Position numbers and translations under genes: made by a program
Part shown: piece by piece, positions 7,617 to 17,681 of the stretch
Layout of the letters: each line of letters starts with the position of its first letter
Numbering within the stretch: position 1 is the stretch's first letter
Notes under the pieces: generated by a model
What the model was told of the DNA's origin: nothing
Databases searched by the model: none
The model's input: only the letters and a program-made list of their open reading frames with translations
DNA from: Kineosporiaceae bacterium
Lineage (GTDB): Bacteria > Actinomycetota > Actinomycetes > Actinomycetales > Kineosporiaceae
NCBI GenBank assembly: GCA_016794595.1
Contig: JAEUJN010000012.1
Span: 62,001-126,000 of the forward strand
DNA length: 64,000 nt
Direction of reading: 5' to 3'

Positions 7617-8750
7617 GTGTTCCTGGTGAGCGGGTCGGCGGGCCACCCCGACGTCACCGCGGGATCGCTCTCGCTGGCCGAACACGCCCCCGACCCCGCA
7701 TCCACCCGCGAGCTGGACGGCGTCCGGTTGCTCGGCCTGCCGGCCGGTCTCGTGGCCGGAGCCGCGGGGCGCACCCTGCTCTGGGCGCGGCGTCCGCTGG
7801 GCGAGGAGGATCTCGAGGCCCTGCGCGGCGCGGCGCTGGACGCCGCCGTGCTCGACCTGGCCGGACGAGACCCGATCGAGCTCGCCCACGACCTGGCCCG
7901 CTTGCGCCGGGTGGGGGCGATGGCCGCCCGGGCGGACCTGCTGGCGGTCGGAACCTCCGGCGCGTGGCCGCCCCGCAGGGTGGCCGCTCGGCTGGGGCTG
8001 TGGGGGGTACGGCTGGTGACCGGTGGGGTCACGGTGGGCGCCGACAGCGGGGTCGATCACGACCCGAGCCCCGGCCTCCCGCGGCGGACCCTGGTGCTCG
8101 GCCCGGCATCCTCGGGCAAGTCCGCCCACGCCGAGGACCTGCTGGCCGCCGAACCCGAGGTCACCTACGTCGCCACCGCGCCGCCGCCCGAGGACGGCGA
8201 TGCCAAGTGGTCGGCCAGGATCGCCCGGCACCGCGGACGCCGTCCGCAGTGGTGGACGACGACCGAGACAACGCTCGCCGGCTCCGGCGCGGTCGAAGCC
8301 GACCAGGATCTGCTCCCGCTCCTGCTGGTCACCCCCGGCCCACCGCTCCTGGTGGACTCCCTGGGCGGATGGGCCGCGGCCCGGCTGACCCGGTGTGGCG
8401 CCTGGGAGGACCGGCCGGGGTGGTCCGACCGCTGGCTGCGGGACGTCGAGACGCTGGCCGACGCCTGGCGATCCGCGCGGCGTCCCGTGGTGGCGGTCGG
8501 GGAGGAGACCGGCTGGGGGATCGTGCCTGCCACCCCCGCGGGCCGGACCTTCCGCGACGCGCTGGGCTCGCTCACCCAGCGGCTGGCGCGCGACAGCGAC
8601 CGGACACTGCTCGTGGTCGCCGGACGCGCCGTGGACCTCGACCTGCTGGACAGGCTCGGCGCGTTGGACGTGCTCGACGAGCTGGAGAGGCCCGGCGGGC
8701 TGCACGGTACGCCGGGCAGGCGGCACGAGACAGGAGGGCCGAGCCGGTGA
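7617..8750 (+). CDS. cobU: bifunctional adenosylcobinamide kinase/guanylyltransferase with N-terminal extension
   Basis: Makes adenosylcobinamide-phosphate and then its GDP derivative in the cobalamin nucleotide-loop pathway. The CobU domain occupies about residues 155-377: Walker A GPASSGKSAHAE (161-172), ARIARHRGRRPQWWTTTE, LLVDSLGGWAAARL, and the EETGWGIVPATPAGRTFRDALG...R block. The first 150 residues look like the remnant of the metallo-beta-lactamase-like domain that precedes CobU in some streptomycetes; no HxHxD metal motif is left. GTG 7617 is used because TAGGCT sits 8 nt upstream; the frame is open to 7560. The next gene overlaps by GTGA. Confidence 0.85.
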   Translation: MFLVSGSAGHPDVTAGSLSLAEHAPDPASTRELDGVRLLGLPAGLVAGAAGRTLLWARRPLGEEDLEALRGAALDAAVLDLAGRDPIELAHDLARLRRVGAMAARADLLAVGTSGAWPPRRVAARLGLWGVRLVTGGVTVGADSGVDHDPSPGLPRRTLVLGPASSGKSAHAEDLLAAEPEVTYVATAPPPEDGDAKWSARIARHRGRRPQWWTTTETTLAGSGAVEADQDLLPLLLVTPGPPLLVDSLGGWAAARLTRCGAWEDRPGWSDRWLRDVETLADAWRSARRPVVAVGEETGWGIVPATPAGRTFRDALGSLTQRLARDSDRTLLVVAGRAVDLDLLDRLGALDVLDELERPGGLHGTPGRRHETGGPSR

Positions 8751-9628
8751 CCGAGACGACCGCTGTGGACCTGGACGCCCTCGGGCGCCGGGCCGGTGAA
8801 CCCGACCTGGCCGTGGCCGCCGCCGTCCGCCAGTGGCTGATCGATCACGACCGGGGCACCCGGCTGGGCCGCCTGGTCGAGCTGGCTGCCTGGTGGGCCG
8901 GGGTGGCGGGCCACGCCCAGGCGCCTCCGCCGACGCGCACCGCCTGGGGGCTGGAGACCTTCGACCCGCTCGGGGCGGCGGCCGTGCCGGCGCCCGAGGC
9001 CGGCGCGCCCGGCGAGGTCGCAACGACCGACCCCGATCAGGGCATCACCGCCGCGCTGAGCTGGGGCCTGGCCCGGGCCGACGAGCTGGCCGACACCGGC
9101 ACGGACCTGATCCTGCTCGCGATCCAGGACACCCCGCAGGTGGCCGCAGCGAGCCTGCTGCTGGCCGCCGACCTGCTCGCGCTGGATCCGGTCGAATCGA
9201 TCGGCTGGCCCACCGACGGACCCGACGGCCTCGACGACGAGGCGTGGATGGACGCCGTGGTGGACCTGCGCGACGGGCTGTTCCGCACCCGGGGGCTGCG
9301 GGGCGACCTGACCGCCCTGCTGGCGGCTGCGGGCAGCCCCGAACTGGCGGCAGCCACGGCGCTGCTGGTGCAGGCGTGCATCCGGCGCACCCCCGTCCTG
9401 CTCGACGGGGACAACGCATTGGCGGCCGCACTGCTCGCCCGGCGGGCGGTCTACGGCGGCAACCTCTGGTGGCAGTGCGCCCACGCCGGTGACACCGAGC
9501 TGAGCGCCAGGGTGCTCGCCTCGTTGCAGCTGCAGCCGGTGCTCGACCTGGGACTGGCGGTCCAGGACGGTACCGGGGCCCGGTTGGCGCTGCCGATCCT
9601 GGTCGAGGCCGCCGGATTGCTGCGGTGA
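8747..9628 (+). CDS. cobT: divergent CobT-like phosphoribosyltransferase
   Basis: Related to nicotinate-nucleotide:dimethylbenzimidazole phosphoribosyltransferase, which forms alpha-ribazole phosphate. At 293 aa it is shorter than the usual 350. It keeps the N-terminal LGRLVELAAWWAGV segment and the C-terminal VQACIRRTPVLLDGD...LQPVLDLGLAVQDGTGARLALPIL core. The central GDHGV motif is missing, and the usual catalytic GEGTGA reads QDGTGA (Glu to Asp). It may be a low-activity or repurposed paralogue. The start GTG 8747 overlaps the cobU stop (GTGA), with AGGAGGG at about 8732-8738; the stop overlaps the cobS start. Position between cobU and cobS supports a cobalamin role. Confidence 0.75.
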   Translation: MTETTAVDLDALGRRAGEPDLAVAAAVRQWLIDHDRGTRLGRLVELAAWWAGVAGHAQAPPPTRTAWGLETFDPLGAAAVPAPEAGAPGEVATTDPDQGITAALSWGLARADELADTGTDLILLAIQDTPQVAAASLLLAADLLALDPVESIGWPTDGPDGLDDEAWMDAVVDLRDGLFRTRGLRGDLTALLAAAGSPELAAATALLVQACIRRTPVLLDGDNALAAALLARRAVYGGNLWWQCAHAGDTELSARVLASLQLQPVLDLGLAVQDGTGARLALPILVEAAGLLR

Positions 9629-10389
9629 GGGACGCCGTCCGGCTCGCCGTCGGGACGCTGACCCGCTGGCCGGTCACCCCACCGACCACCGTGGACCGGC
9701 GCACCGCGCGGGACGCCATGCTGCTGGCCCCCTGGGTGGGGCTGGCGCTCGGGGTCCTGGCCTCGGTGATCGCCTGGCTGGCCGGTCAGCTGGGCGCCTC
9801 CCCGCTGGTCGTGGCCGTGCTGGTGCTCGTGCTGCTCGCCCTGGCCACGCGCGGCCTGCACCTGGACGGGCTGGCCGACACCGCCGACGGCCTGGGGTCC
9901 GGACGCGGGGCCGCCGACGCGCTGGAGATCATGCGTCGCAGTGACCTGGGACCGATCGGGGCGGCCACGCTCGTGCTGACCTTGATGGTGCAAGCCGCCG
10001 CGCTCGACCAGGTGCTGACCCGGCACGGGCCGGTGGTGCTCGGGGCGCTGGTCGCCGCCTCCCGCCTCGCCCTCCCGGTGGCGTGCACGACCACGGTTCC
10101 CGCGGCCCGATCCGGAGGGCTGGGCGCCGCCGTGGCGGGCAGCGTGCCCCTGCCCGCCGCCGTCCTGGACTTCCTCCTGGTCGCGGCCGTGGCCGCCGGT
10201 GCCTTCACCCTCGCGGGTGCCGGACCGCTCGCCGGGGTGCAGGTCTGCGCCGCCGGCCTGATCGCCACCACGCTGACCATCCGGGTGACCCGCCGACGCC
10301 TCGGCGGGATCACCGGCGACGTCCTGGGTGCCGCCGTCGAACTCGCCCTCGCGGCGGGGTTGCTGACCGCCGTGCTCAGGCCTGCCTGA
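9625..10389 (+). CDS. cobS: adenosylcobinamide-GDP ribazoletransferase (cobalamin synthase)
   Basis: Integral membrane enzyme that joins adenosylcobinamide-GDP to alpha-ribazole(-phosphate), the last nucleotide-loop step. The 254 aa protein has [14 protein letters not shown] (about 74-87, metal-binding Asp cluster), [10 protein letters not shown] and the C-terminal [10 protein letters not shown] motif, plus 5-6 hydrophobic helices. GTG 9625 overlaps the cobT stop as GTGA, so translation is coupled. The 3' end overlaps the convergent gcvT by 14 bp. Confidence 0.93.
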   Translation: MRDAVRLAVGTLTRWPVTPPTTVDRRTARDAMLLAPWVGLALGVLASVIAWLAGQLGASPLVVAVLVLVLLALATRGLHLDGLADTADGLGSGRGAADALEIMRRSDLGPIGAATLVLTLMVQAAALDQVLTRHGPVVLGALVAASRLALPVACTTTVPAARSGGLGAAVAGSVPLPAAVLDFLLVAAVAAGAFTLAGAGPLAGVQVCAAGLIATTLTIRVTRRRLGGITGDVLGAAVELALAAGLLTAVLRPA

Positions 10390-11536
10390 CCTGCACGCTG
10401 ACGAACGGCGGGTTGACCAGCCGGCAACGCACCGACCGCCCCCGCACGTCGACGGCCACCTCGCTGTCCAGGGGCAGGGACGGGTCGACCAGAGCCAGCG
10501 CGATTCCCTGGCCGAGGGTCGGCGAGAACGTGCCGGACGTCGTCCGGCCGATCACCGCGCCGTCCTCGCCGACGACGTCCATGTCGGGCCGAGGGATCCC
10601 CCGCTCCAGGGCCAGAAGCCCCCGGGCCAGACGGATCGGGCCCTGCTCCCGCTCGGCGAGCAGGGCCTCTCGCCCCCAGAACGCCGGTTTGCGCCAGCCG
10701 ACGGCCCAGCCGACCCGGGCCTGGACGGGCGAGATCTCCAGCGACAGTTCGTGCCCGTGCAGCGGGTAGCCCATCTCGGTGCGCAGGGTGTCGCGAGCCC
10801 CCAGCCCGACCGGGAGCCCCTCCTGCCGGCGGACCTCGGCCAGCACGGCGTCCCAGACCTCGACCGCGATGTCCGAGGCGGGAAGCAGCTCATAGCCCCG
10901 CTCGCCGGTGTACCCGGTGCGGCAGACGATCAGCGGGTGGTCCTTCCACGTGGTCTCGACGAAGTGCATGTAGTCGTGCCCGGACGGCAGGCCGAGGGCC
11001 TGCAGCACCTCGTCGCTGCGCGGGCCCTGCACGGCCAGCACCCCGTAGTCGGCGTGCCGGTTCACCACGCTGACGCCCGCGGGCGCCTGCTCGGCCAGTC
11101 GGCGGGCGACCTCCGCGGTGTTCGCCGCGTTCGGCACCAGCAGGACGTCGTCCGCGCTGCGCAGGTAGACCAGCAGGTCGTCGACCGTCCCGCCGCCGGC
11201 ATCGCAGCACAGGGTGTACTGCGCCTGCCCGGGGCCGATTCGGTCCAGGGAGTTGGTCAGGCAGGAGTCGACGAAGGCCGCCGCCCCGGGACCCTTGACG
11301 TCCACCTTGCCCAGGTGGCTGGCGTCGAACAGCCCCACCCGATCGCGCACCGCGTGGTGTTCCTTGACGACGCCGCCGCCCGGGTACTCGATCGGCATCT
11401 GCCAGCCACCGAAATCGGCGAGCTTGGCACCGAGCTCGACGTGCCGCTCGAACACGGCGGTCCGGCGCACGGATCCGGTGGGGCGGGCAGGCTCACTCAT
11501 CGGCTCACGCATCGACTCACTGATCGGCTCGCTCAT
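10376..11536 (-). CDS. gcvT: glycine cleavage system T protein (aminomethyltransferase)
   Basis: Transfers the methylene group from aminomethyl-lipoyl H protein to tetrahydrofolate, releasing ammonia. The 386 aa sequence has the family landmarks [53 protein letters not shown] and [20 protein letters not shown]. No gcvH or gcvP lies nearby. The N-terminus has an unusual Met/Ser/Glu/Pro repeat ([19 protein letters not shown]), so starts at 11536, 11512 or 11500 are all possible; 11536 is preferred because TAGGTT is exactly 6 nt upstream. Confidence 0.95.
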   Translation of the reverse strand: MSEPISESMREPMSEPARPTGSVRRTAVFERHVELGAKLADFGGWQMPIEYPGGGVVKEHHAVRDRVGLFDASHLGKVDVKGPGAAAFVDSCLTNSLDRIGPGQAQYTLCCDAGGGTVDDLLVYLRSADDVLLVPNAANTAEVARRLAEQAPAGVSVVNRHADYGVLAVQGPRSDEVLQALGLPSGHDYMHFVETTWKDHPLIVCRTGYTGERGYELLPASDIAVEVWDAVLAEVRRQEGLPVGLGARDTLRTEMGYPLHGHELSLEISPVQARVGWAVGWRKPAFWGREALLAEREQGPIRLARGLLALERGIPRPDMDVVGEDGAVIGRTTSGTFSPTLGQGIALALVDPSLPLDSEVAVDVRGRSVRCRLVNPPFVSVQVRQA

Positions 11537-11542
11537 GGGCGC

Positions 11543-11599
11543 AACCTAGTGCTCCGCGGCCCTGACCTCCACGGACCGCGGGCCCGAGCTGGTTAGAGT
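11543..11599. promoter_or_regulatory. divergent leaderless promoters (gcvT / leucyl aminopeptidase)
   Basis: TAGGTT (minus, 11543-11548) lies 6 nt before the gcvT ATG. TAGAGT (plus, 11594-11599) lies 6 nt before the aminopeptidase GTG. No Shine-Dalgarno is seen for either. Confidence 0.55.
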
Positions 11600-11605
11600 C
11601 GCGCC

Positions 11606-13195
11606 GTGGCCACCGTGACCCTGTCCGCCAAGTCCCCCGCCGCCGTCCCCGCGCAGGCCCTGGTCGTCGCCGTGGCCGCCGGACCCGACGGGCCCCGGAT
11701 CCTGGACGCGCAGCTGCCACCCGCCCTGGTGCGCCGTCTGCGGACACTGGTCGAACCACTCGGGGTCAGCGGCTCGACCGACGAGGTTCACCGCGTCCCG
11801 GTGGACGGGCTGGCCGCGCCGGTGGTCGTGCTCACCGGCGTCGGTCGCCTCGGCGGTGGCCGCGCACTGCCGGAGCCGGAGGCCCTGCGGCGGGCGGCCG
11901 GTGCCGCCACGCGGTCCCTGGCGGGGCTGCGCACGGTGGCCTTCGCCCTGCCCGTGGACGGCGAGCGGCTGGGCGCGGTGTGCGAGGGCGCCCTGCTGGG
12001 CGCCTACGCCTTCTCCCGGTACCGCACCACCTCGGGGTCCGAATCCCCGGGGGCAGGATCCGGGGCAGAGCCGGGGTCCGGATCGCCTGCCCGTGCGCCC
12101 AAGGCCCCGGTGCGCTCGGTGGTGGTGCTCACCGACCAGTCGCGTTCGCGCGCAGCCCGGGACGCCGCCCGGCGCGCCCAGGTGGTCACCGACGCCGTCC
12201 TGGCCTGTCGCGACCTGGTCAACACCGCACCGTCCGACCTGTACCCGCAGACCTTCGCCGAGGCCGCGACGGCCGCCGTCGCCGCCTTACCGGTGAAGGT
12301 GACCGTGCTCGACGAACGCCGGCTCGCTCGCGGCGGCTATGGCGGACTGCTGGGGGTCGGCCAGGGATCGCGGCGTCCACCCCGGCTGGTCCGGCTGGAT
12401 TACGCCCCGGCCGGGGTGCGCAGCCACGTCGCGCTGGTCGGCAAGGGCATCACCTTCGACACCGGCGGCATCTCGCTCAAGCCGCCGGCGAACATGGACC
12501 GGATGAAGTGCGACATGGCCGGTGCGGCCGCGGTGCTCTCGACCGTGGTCGCCGCCGCGCGGCTCCAGCTGCCGGTGCGGGTGACCGGCTGGCTTGCCCT
12601 GGCCGAGAACATGCCCTCGGGGACGGCGCTGCGACCCTCGGACGTGATCACGATCCGCGGAGGTAAGACCGTCGAGGTGCTCAACACCGATGCCGAGGGC
12701 CGGCTGGTGCTGGCCGACGCACTGGTCGATGCCGTGGCCGCCGGCCCCGACCTGATCGTCGATGTCGCCACCCTCACCGGGGCCCAGATGGTGGCCCTGG
12801 GGACGCGGGTGAGCGCGATCATGGCCAACGATGAGGCCCTGCGGGAGCGAGTGCACCGGTTGGCGGACCGGGTGGGTGAGCAGTTCTGGCCGATGCCGTT
12901 GCCCGCGGAGTTGCGGGCGGGCCTGGACTCGCCGGTGGCCGACATCGCGAACATGGGCGAACCCTTCGGCGGCATGCTCACCGCAGGGGTGTTCCTGGCC
13001 GAGTTCGTCGGCGGACTGCAGGGGCCGGTGCCGTGGGCGCACCTGGACATCGCCGCGCCGGCGTTCAACTTCGCCCAACCCCACGGCTACACGCCCACCG
13101 GCGGCACGGGCGTCTCGGTGCGCACGCTCCTCGCGCTCGTCGAGGACCTGGCCGTTCACGGCGACAGCACGCCCAGCGGGCGCATCCCGGGATGA
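11606..13195 (+). CDS. pepA: leucyl aminopeptidase (M17)
   Basis: Two-metal cytosolic exopeptidase releasing N-terminal residues, mainly Leu. The 529 aa protein has an M17 N-terminal domain and a C-terminal catalytic domain carrying GKGITFDTGGISLKPPANMDRMKCDMAGAA (metal Lys and Asp ligands) and the signature NTDAEGRLVLADAL (Asp and Glu ligands, catalytic Arg). A Ser/Gly/Pro-rich linker (about residues 145-170) is specific to this copy. The start is GTG 11606, likely leaderless. Neighbours lpdA and the E2 gene follow the same order as in Streptomyces and mycobacteria (pepA/pepB next to E2). Confidence 0.95.
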   Translation: MATVTLSAKSPAAVPAQALVVAVAAGPDGPRILDAQLPPALVRRLRTLVEPLGVSGSTDEVHRVPVDGLAAPVVVLTGVGRLGGGRALPEPEALRRAAGAATRSLAGLRTVAFALPVDGERLGAVCEGALLGAYAFSRYRTTSGSESPGAGSGAEPGSGSPARAPKAPVRSVVVLTDQSRSRAARDAARRAQVVTDAVLACRDLVNTAPSDLYPQTFAEAATAAVAALPVKVTVLDERRLARGGYGGLLGVGQGSRRPPRLVRLDYAPAGVRSHVALVGKGITFDTGGISLKPPANMDRMKCDMAGAAAVLSTVVAAARLQLPVRVTGWLALAENMPSGTALRPSDVITIRGGKTVEVLNTDAEGRLVLADALVDAVAAGPDLIVDVATLTGAQMVALGTRVSAIMANDEALRERVHRLADRVGEQFWPMPLPAELRAGLDSPVADIANMGEPFGGMLTAGVFLAEFVGGLQGPVPWAHLDIAAPAFNFAQPHGYTPTGGTGVSVRTLLALVEDLAVHGDSTPSGRIPG

Positions 13196-13349
13196 CCTCC
13201 CACGCAGGGTGATGACAGGATGACCACTGGCCTCCCGACCAGGGACGCCGGCCCGAACCGGCCGGTGACCTGCGGTGCCGGGCCGGGCCGACCGATGATC
13301 CACCCGTGCCACCCGATACGACGCCATGAGAGACGACAGGGAGCGCCCC

Positions 13350-14738
13350 GTGACTGACTCTGCCGACGGTTCGGTCTTCGACCTGGTCATCCTGGGAGGA
13401 GGCAGCGGCGGATACGCCGCAGCCCTGCGCGGCGCCGAACTCGGCCTCTCGATCGCCCTGGTCGAACGGGACAAGCTGGGCGGGACCTGCTTGCACCGCG
13501 GGTGCATCCCGACCAAGGCCCTGCTGCACGCGGCCGAGGTGGCGGACTCCACCCGGGAGAGCGCCCACTTCGGGGTCAACGCCACCCTGGACTCGATCGA
13601 CATCGGCAAGGTCAACGCCTACAAGGACGGGGTCATCGGCCGGCTCTACAAGGGCCTGCAGGGGCTGGTCAAGGGCAAGTCCATCACCTACGTCGAGGGC
13701 GAGGGGCGCCTGGTCGCGCCGAACGCCGTCGAGGTCGGCGGGCGCCGGCTGACCGGGCGCACCGTCGTCCTCGCCACCGGCTCCTACGCCCGCTCGCTGC
13801 CCGGGCTGGAGATCGGTGGCCGGGTGATGACCAGCGACCAAGCGCTCACCCTGGACTTCATCCCGTCGAGCGTGATCGTGCTCGGTGGCGGCGTGATCGG
13901 GGTCGAGTTCGCCAGCGTCTGGCGCTCGTTCGGCTCCCAGGTGACCATCATCGAGGCCCTGCCCCGGCTGGTTCCGGCCGAGGACGAGGCCTGCTCCAAG
14001 GTGCTCGAGCGGGCCTTCCGCAAGCGCAAGATCGCCTTCAAGACGGGGGTGCGGTTCTCCGGCGTCACCCAGGACTCCACCAGCGTGACCGTGTCGCTGG
14101 AGAGCGGCGAGAGCCTGACCGCCGATCTGCTGCTGGTCGCGGTCGGCCGCGGCCCGAACGCCACCGGCTTCGGCTACGAGGAGAACGGCGTCGCCATGGA
14201 TCGGGGTTTCGTGCTCGCCGACGAGCGGCTGCGGACCAACGTGCCCGGCGTCTTCGCCGTGGGTGACATCGTGCCCGGCCTCCAACTGGCGCACCGGGGA
14301 TTCCAGCAGGGCATCTTCGTCGCCGAGGAGGTCGCCGGACTCAACCCGGCACCGATCGTCGAGTCGGGCATCCCCCGGGTCACCTACTGCGACCCCGAGA
14401 TCGCCTCCGTGGGCCTGACCGAGGCCCAGGCCAAGGAGAAGTACGGCGCCGACGCCGTGGCCAGTTACGAGTACAACCTGGGCGGCAACGGCAAGAGCCA
14501 GATCCTGGGTACCACCGGGTTCGTCAAGCTGGTGCGCGAGAAGGACGGGCCGGTGGTCGGCGTGCACATGGTCGGAGCCCGGATCGGCGAGCAGGTCGGC
14601 GAGGCCCAGTTGATCGTCAACTGGGAAGCCCTGCCGGAGGAGGTCGCCCAGCTCGTGCACGCCCACCCGACGCAGAACGAGGCCCTCGGGGAGGCTCATC
14701 TCGCGCTGGCCGGCAAACCCCTGCACGCTCACGCCTGA
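13350..14738 (+). CDS. lpdA: dihydrolipoyl dehydrogenase (E3)
   Basis: FAD flavoprotein that reoxidises dihydrolipoamide on E2 (or GcvH) with NAD+. The 462 aa protein has the N-terminal FAD site [10 protein letters not shown], the redox disulfide [13 protein letters not shown], the NAD site [15 protein letters not shown], the second FAD motif GVFAVGDI and the C-terminal dimer-interface [13 protein letters not shown] with the catalytic His-Glu pair. GTG 13350 is chosen for CAGGGA at 13338-13343; ATG 13326 is an alternative. It is followed 53 bp later by the E2 gene, so both subunits are likely co-expressed. Confidence 0.95.
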   Translation: MTDSADGSVFDLVILGGGSGGYAAALRGAELGLSIALVERDKLGGTCLHRGCIPTKALLHAAEVADSTRESAHFGVNATLDSIDIGKVNAYKDGVIGRLYKGLQGLVKGKSITYVEGEGRLVAPNAVEVGGRRLTGRTVVLATGSYARSLPGLEIGGRVMTSDQALTLDFIPSSVIVLGGGVIGVEFASVWRSFGSQVTIIEALPRLVPAEDEACSKVLERAFRKRKIAFKTGVRFSGVTQDSTSVTVSLESGESLTADLLLVAVGRGPNATGFGYEENGVAMDRGFVLADERLRTNVPGVFAVGDIVPGLQLAHRGFQQGIFVAEEVAGLNPAPIVESGIPRVTYCDPEIASVGLTEAQAKEKYGADAVASYEYNLGGNGKSQILGTTGFVKLVREKDGPVVGVHMVGARIGEQVGEAQLIVNWEALPEEVAQLVHAHPTQNEALGEAHLALAGKPLHAHA

Positions 14739-14791
14739 CACCCGCCCGACCGCTCGCGCAGACCACCCGTTTCGAAGGAGACCACCACACG

Positions 14792-16501
14792 ATGTCCGAC
14801 TCCGTGCAGATGCCGGCTCTCGGCGAGAGCGTCACCGAAGGCACCGTGACCCGTTGGCTCAAGCAGGTCGGCGAGCGGGTGGAGGTCGACGAGCCGCTGC
14901 TGGAGGTGTCCACCGACAAGGTGGACACCGAGATCCCCTCGCCGGTGGGCGGGGTGCTGGAGCAGATCCTGGTGGCCGAGGACGAGACGGTGGCCGTGGG
15001 GACCCAGCTGGCAGTGATCGGTGACGGCAGCGGCGCCGGGGCCGGCGCACCGGCCGCTGAACCCGCGCCTGCCGCTGCCGACTCCGCCCCCCCGCCCGCC
15101 CCCGAGCCGGCTCCGGCTCCCGCCCCGGACCCGGAGCCCGCAGCCGCCCCTGCAGCCGGTGGCGACGAGGGCAGCCGCGTGCAGATGCCGGCGCTCGGCG
15201 AGAGCGTCACCGAGGGCACGGTCACCCGCTGGCTCAAGGCCGAAGGCGACCAGGTGGCCGTCGACGAGCCGCTGCTCGAGGTCTCGACGGACAAGGTGGA
15301 CACCGAGATCCCCTCGCCGGTGGCGGGCATCCTGACCAAGATCCTGGTGGCCGAGGACGAGACGGTGCCCGTCGGTGCCGACCTGGCCATCGTCGGCGGA
15401 TCGGTGGCGGCGCCCGCTCCCGCAGCTCCGGCGCCCACACCGGCCCCTGCCCCCGCACCGGCACCCGCCCCCGCACCGGCTTCCGCACCGGCCCCTGCCC
15501 CCGCTCCTGCCTCGGCTCCGGCACCCGCCCCGGCTCCTGCGGCCGCCTCCCGTGGCGGTGACGTGTCCGCCTACGTGACCCCCCTGGTGCGCCGGATGGC
15601 GGACGCCCGGGGCGTCGACCTGGCCACGGTCAACGGAACCGGAGTGGGCGGCCGGATCCGCAAGCAGGACGTGCTGGACGCCGCGGCCGCCGCCGAAGCG
15701 GCCAAGGCCGCCCCGACCCCTGCCCCCGCCGCCACCCCCGCTGCTCCCCGGGCCGCGGCAGCGCCGTCCGCCAGCGCCGCGGCACTCCGCGGTCAGACGA
15801 TCAAGATGTCGCGGCTGCGCCAGGTGATCGCTGCACGCATGGTCGAGTCGCTGCAGGTGTCGGCGCAGCTCACCACGGTGATCGAGGTGGACGTCACCCG
15901 GATTTCCCGCCTGCGGGATCGGGCCAAGGCCGACTTCGCTGCCCGCGAGGGCGTCAGGCTGTCCTTCCTGCCCTTCTTCGCCCTGGCGGCGGTCGAGGCG
16001 CTCAAGCAGTACCCGGTGCTCAACGCCACCATCAACGGCGACCAGGTCACCTACTTCGACGAGGAGCACCTGGGGGTGGCCGTCGACACCGAGCGCGGCC
16101 TGCTGGTGCCGGTGATCAAGGGTGCCGGGGGCATGAACATCGCCGGTATCGCCCGCAAGATCGCCGACCTGGCCGACCGCACCCGCAACAACAAGGTCAC
16201 CCCGGACGAGCTGGGCGGGGGCACCTTCACCCTGACCAACACCGGCAGCCGGGGCGCCCTCTTCGACACCCCGATCATCAACCAGCCCCAGACCGGCATC
16301 CTCGGCACCGGGGCCGTGGTCAAGCGTCCGGTCGTGGTCAAGGCGGAGGACGGCGGCGAGACCATCGCGATCCGCTCGATGGCCTACCTGGCGCTGTCCT
16401 ACGACCACCGGATCGTGGACGGCGCGGACGCCGCCCGCTTCCTGGTGACCATGAAGGACCGGCTCGAGGAAGGCGCCTTCGAGGCCGACCTCGGACTGTG
16501 A
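14792..16501 (+). CDS. sucB: 2-oxo acid dehydrogenase E2, dihydrolipoyl acyltransferase (two lipoyl domains)
   Basis: Lipoylated core of the 2-oxoglutarate and/or pyruvate dehydrogenase complex; in actinobacteria one such E2 (DlaT/SucB) serves both. The 569 aa protein has two N-terminal lipoyl domains with [14 protein letters not shown] at Lys43 and Lys168. Ala/Pro linkers separate them from a peripheral-subunit-binding domain (about 260-295, [17 protein letters not shown]). The catalytic domain ends in [16 protein letters not shown] (His539, Asp543). A perfect GAAGGAG precedes the ATG. lpdA lies upstream; lipB/lipA, which make its cofactor, are 16 kb downstream. Confidence 0.94.
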   Translation: MSDSVQMPALGESVTEGTVTRWLKQVGERVEVDEPLLEVSTDKVDTEIPSPVGGVLEQILVAEDETVAVGTQLAVIGDGSGAGAGAPAAEPAPAAADSAPPPAPEPAPAPAPDPEPAAAPAAGGDEGSRVQMPALGESVTEGTVTRWLKAEGDQVAVDEPLLEVSTDKVDTEIPSPVAGILTKILVAEDETVPVGADLAIVGGSVAAPAPAAPAPTPAPAPAPAPAPAPASAPAPAPAPASAPAPAPAPAAASRGGDVSAYVTPLVRRMADARGVDLATVNGTGVGGRIRKQDVLDAAAAAEAAKAAPTPAPAATPAAPRAAAAPSASAAALRGQTIKMSRLRQVIAARMVESLQVSAQLTTVIEVDVTRISRLRDRAKADFAAREGVRLSFLPFFALAAVEALKQYPVLNATINGDQVTYFDEEHLGVAVDTERGLLVPVIKGAGGMNIAGIARKIADLADRTRNNKVTPDELGGGTFTLTNTGSRGALFDTPIINQPQTGILGTGAVVKRPVVVKAEDGGETIAIRSMAYLALSYDHRIVDGADAARFLVTMKDRLEEGAFEADLGL

Positions 16502-16579
16502 GCCATTCGAGGTTCCTCCCCCGTTCCCGCTGACCCGTCACCGCAATATGCTGACGTGTCAGTCAACTGGGGAGGACCC

Positions 16580-17644
16580 GTGGCGCCATCCGGTACCCGT
16601 CGTCGCACCGCACTGCTGAGCCTCGCCGCCGGCCTGGTGGCGGCGGCCTCGCTCGGCGCACTCGAACCCGCCTCGGCCGCCACGACTGTGACGGATCTGG
16701 GGCTGGTGCCCGGCGGCAGCTACGCCAGCGCGCGAGCGATCAACTCCGTGGGCGGCGTCATCGGCCTGGCCACCGACAGCGCCGGTACCTACCGGCAGGC
16801 CCGGTTCGCCGGGGGGACGGCCACGCTGCTGTCGTCGTCCTGCTGCGCGTCGTCCCTGGTCGCGCCACTGACCCTCAACGACAGCGGTGAGGCCGTCGGC
16901 TGGGGCCAGGTCTACGGGTCGCTGAGCAACGCGGCGTACTGGAACGCCGCCGGGGTGACCGTACCCCTGCAGGCCGTACCCGGTGGCAATGGCACCGGAA
17001 CCCGGGCCTACGACATCAACAACTCCGGGGTCATCGTCGGCAGTGACGTCAGGTCCGTCCCCACCGCCTACGGCACCGCGCCCGAGTATCACGGCGTGGT
17101 GTGGAACCGCGGGGCGTTCGTGCGCGACCTCGGCTTCCTGGGGCAGGCTGCCCCTGGCCTGGCCAACGCCACCTTCGCCCAGGGGATCAACGACACCGGT
17201 GTCATCGTCGGGCAGGCCGTGGTCGGCACGGAGTACCGGGCCTTCCGGTGGCAGGCGGGCACCTTCACCAACCTGGGCGCCGGTTCGGCCCTGGACCTCA
17301 ACACCTCCGGCCTCGTGATCGGTTACGCACCCGGTCAGATCCCGGTGACCTGGACGGGGACCACGCGCAAGAACCTGCCCGCCCTCGGCGGCGGCGCCAC
17401 CGCCTACGGCCACACCGTCACCGATCTGAACACCACCGGCGACATCGTCGGGTACGCACCCGGGTCCAACGGTCAGCACACCGCGGTGCTGTGGCGCAAG
17501 GGCAAGGCGATCAACCTGGGCCGCGCCGGCTCGGGCACCGTGAGCCGGGCCTACGGGATCAACGACGCGGGACAGATCGTCGGCGAGGGCAACGTGGTGG
17601 CCGGCGGCCCGATGCATGCCCTGCGCTGGACCGTTCGCCGATAA
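16580..17644 (+). CDS. secreted HAF-repeat protein
   Basis: Predicted exported protein of the HAF repeat family (probable extracellular repeats), function unknown. RRR plus a hydrophobic stretch and ASA-A at about residue 34 form a signal peptide. The mature part has six or seven repeats of about 45 residues with the core A.GIN..GVIVG followed by WR.G....LG, e.g. ARAINSVGGVIG, AYDINNSGVIVG, AQGINDTGVIVG, AYGINDAGQIVG. GTG 16580 is chosen for GGGGAGGA just upstream; TATGCT at 16547-16552 is a plausible -10. A pair of Cys (SSCCASS) is unusual in the family. Confidence 0.75.
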   Translation: MAPSGTRRRTALLSLAAGLVAAASLGALEPASAATTVTDLGLVPGGSYASARAINSVGGVIGLATDSAGTYRQARFAGGTATLLSSSCCASSLVAPLTLNDSGEAVGWGQVYGSLSNAAYWNAAGVTVPLQAVPGGNGTGTRAYDINNSGVIVGSDVRSVPTAYGTAPEYHGVVWNRGAFVRDLGFLGQAAPGLANATFAQGINDTGVIVGQAVVGTEYRAFRWQAGTFTNLGAGSALDLNTSGLVIGYAPGQIPVTWTGTTRKNLPALGGGATAYGHTVTDLNTTGDIVGYAPGSNGQHTAVLWRKGKAINLGRAGSGTVSRAYGINDAGQIVGEGNVVAGGPMHALRWTVRR

Positions 17645-17667
17645 CTGCCCGCCGGAGCCCGGGCGGC

Positions 17668-17673
17668 TAGGGT
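17668..17673 (+). promoter_or_regulatory. -10 hexamer of the LigD-type polymerase gene
   Basis: TAGGGT lies 8 nt before ATG 17682 (or 3 nt before GTG 17677). No Shine-Dalgarno is visible, so the transcript is probably leaderless. Confidence 0.45.
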
Positions 17674-17681
17674 CCGGTGAC

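Noticed and set aside
13196-13349. Riboswitch upstream of lpdA, or a cobalamin riboswitch before cobU
   Set aside because: No conserved riboswitch core seen in either leader. The cobU leader is almost absent because the -10 is 8 nt from the start.
14729-16408. 559-codon minus frame opposite the E2 gene
   Set aside because: Glycine-rich mirror of the Ala/Pro linkers and lipoyl domains of the real gene.
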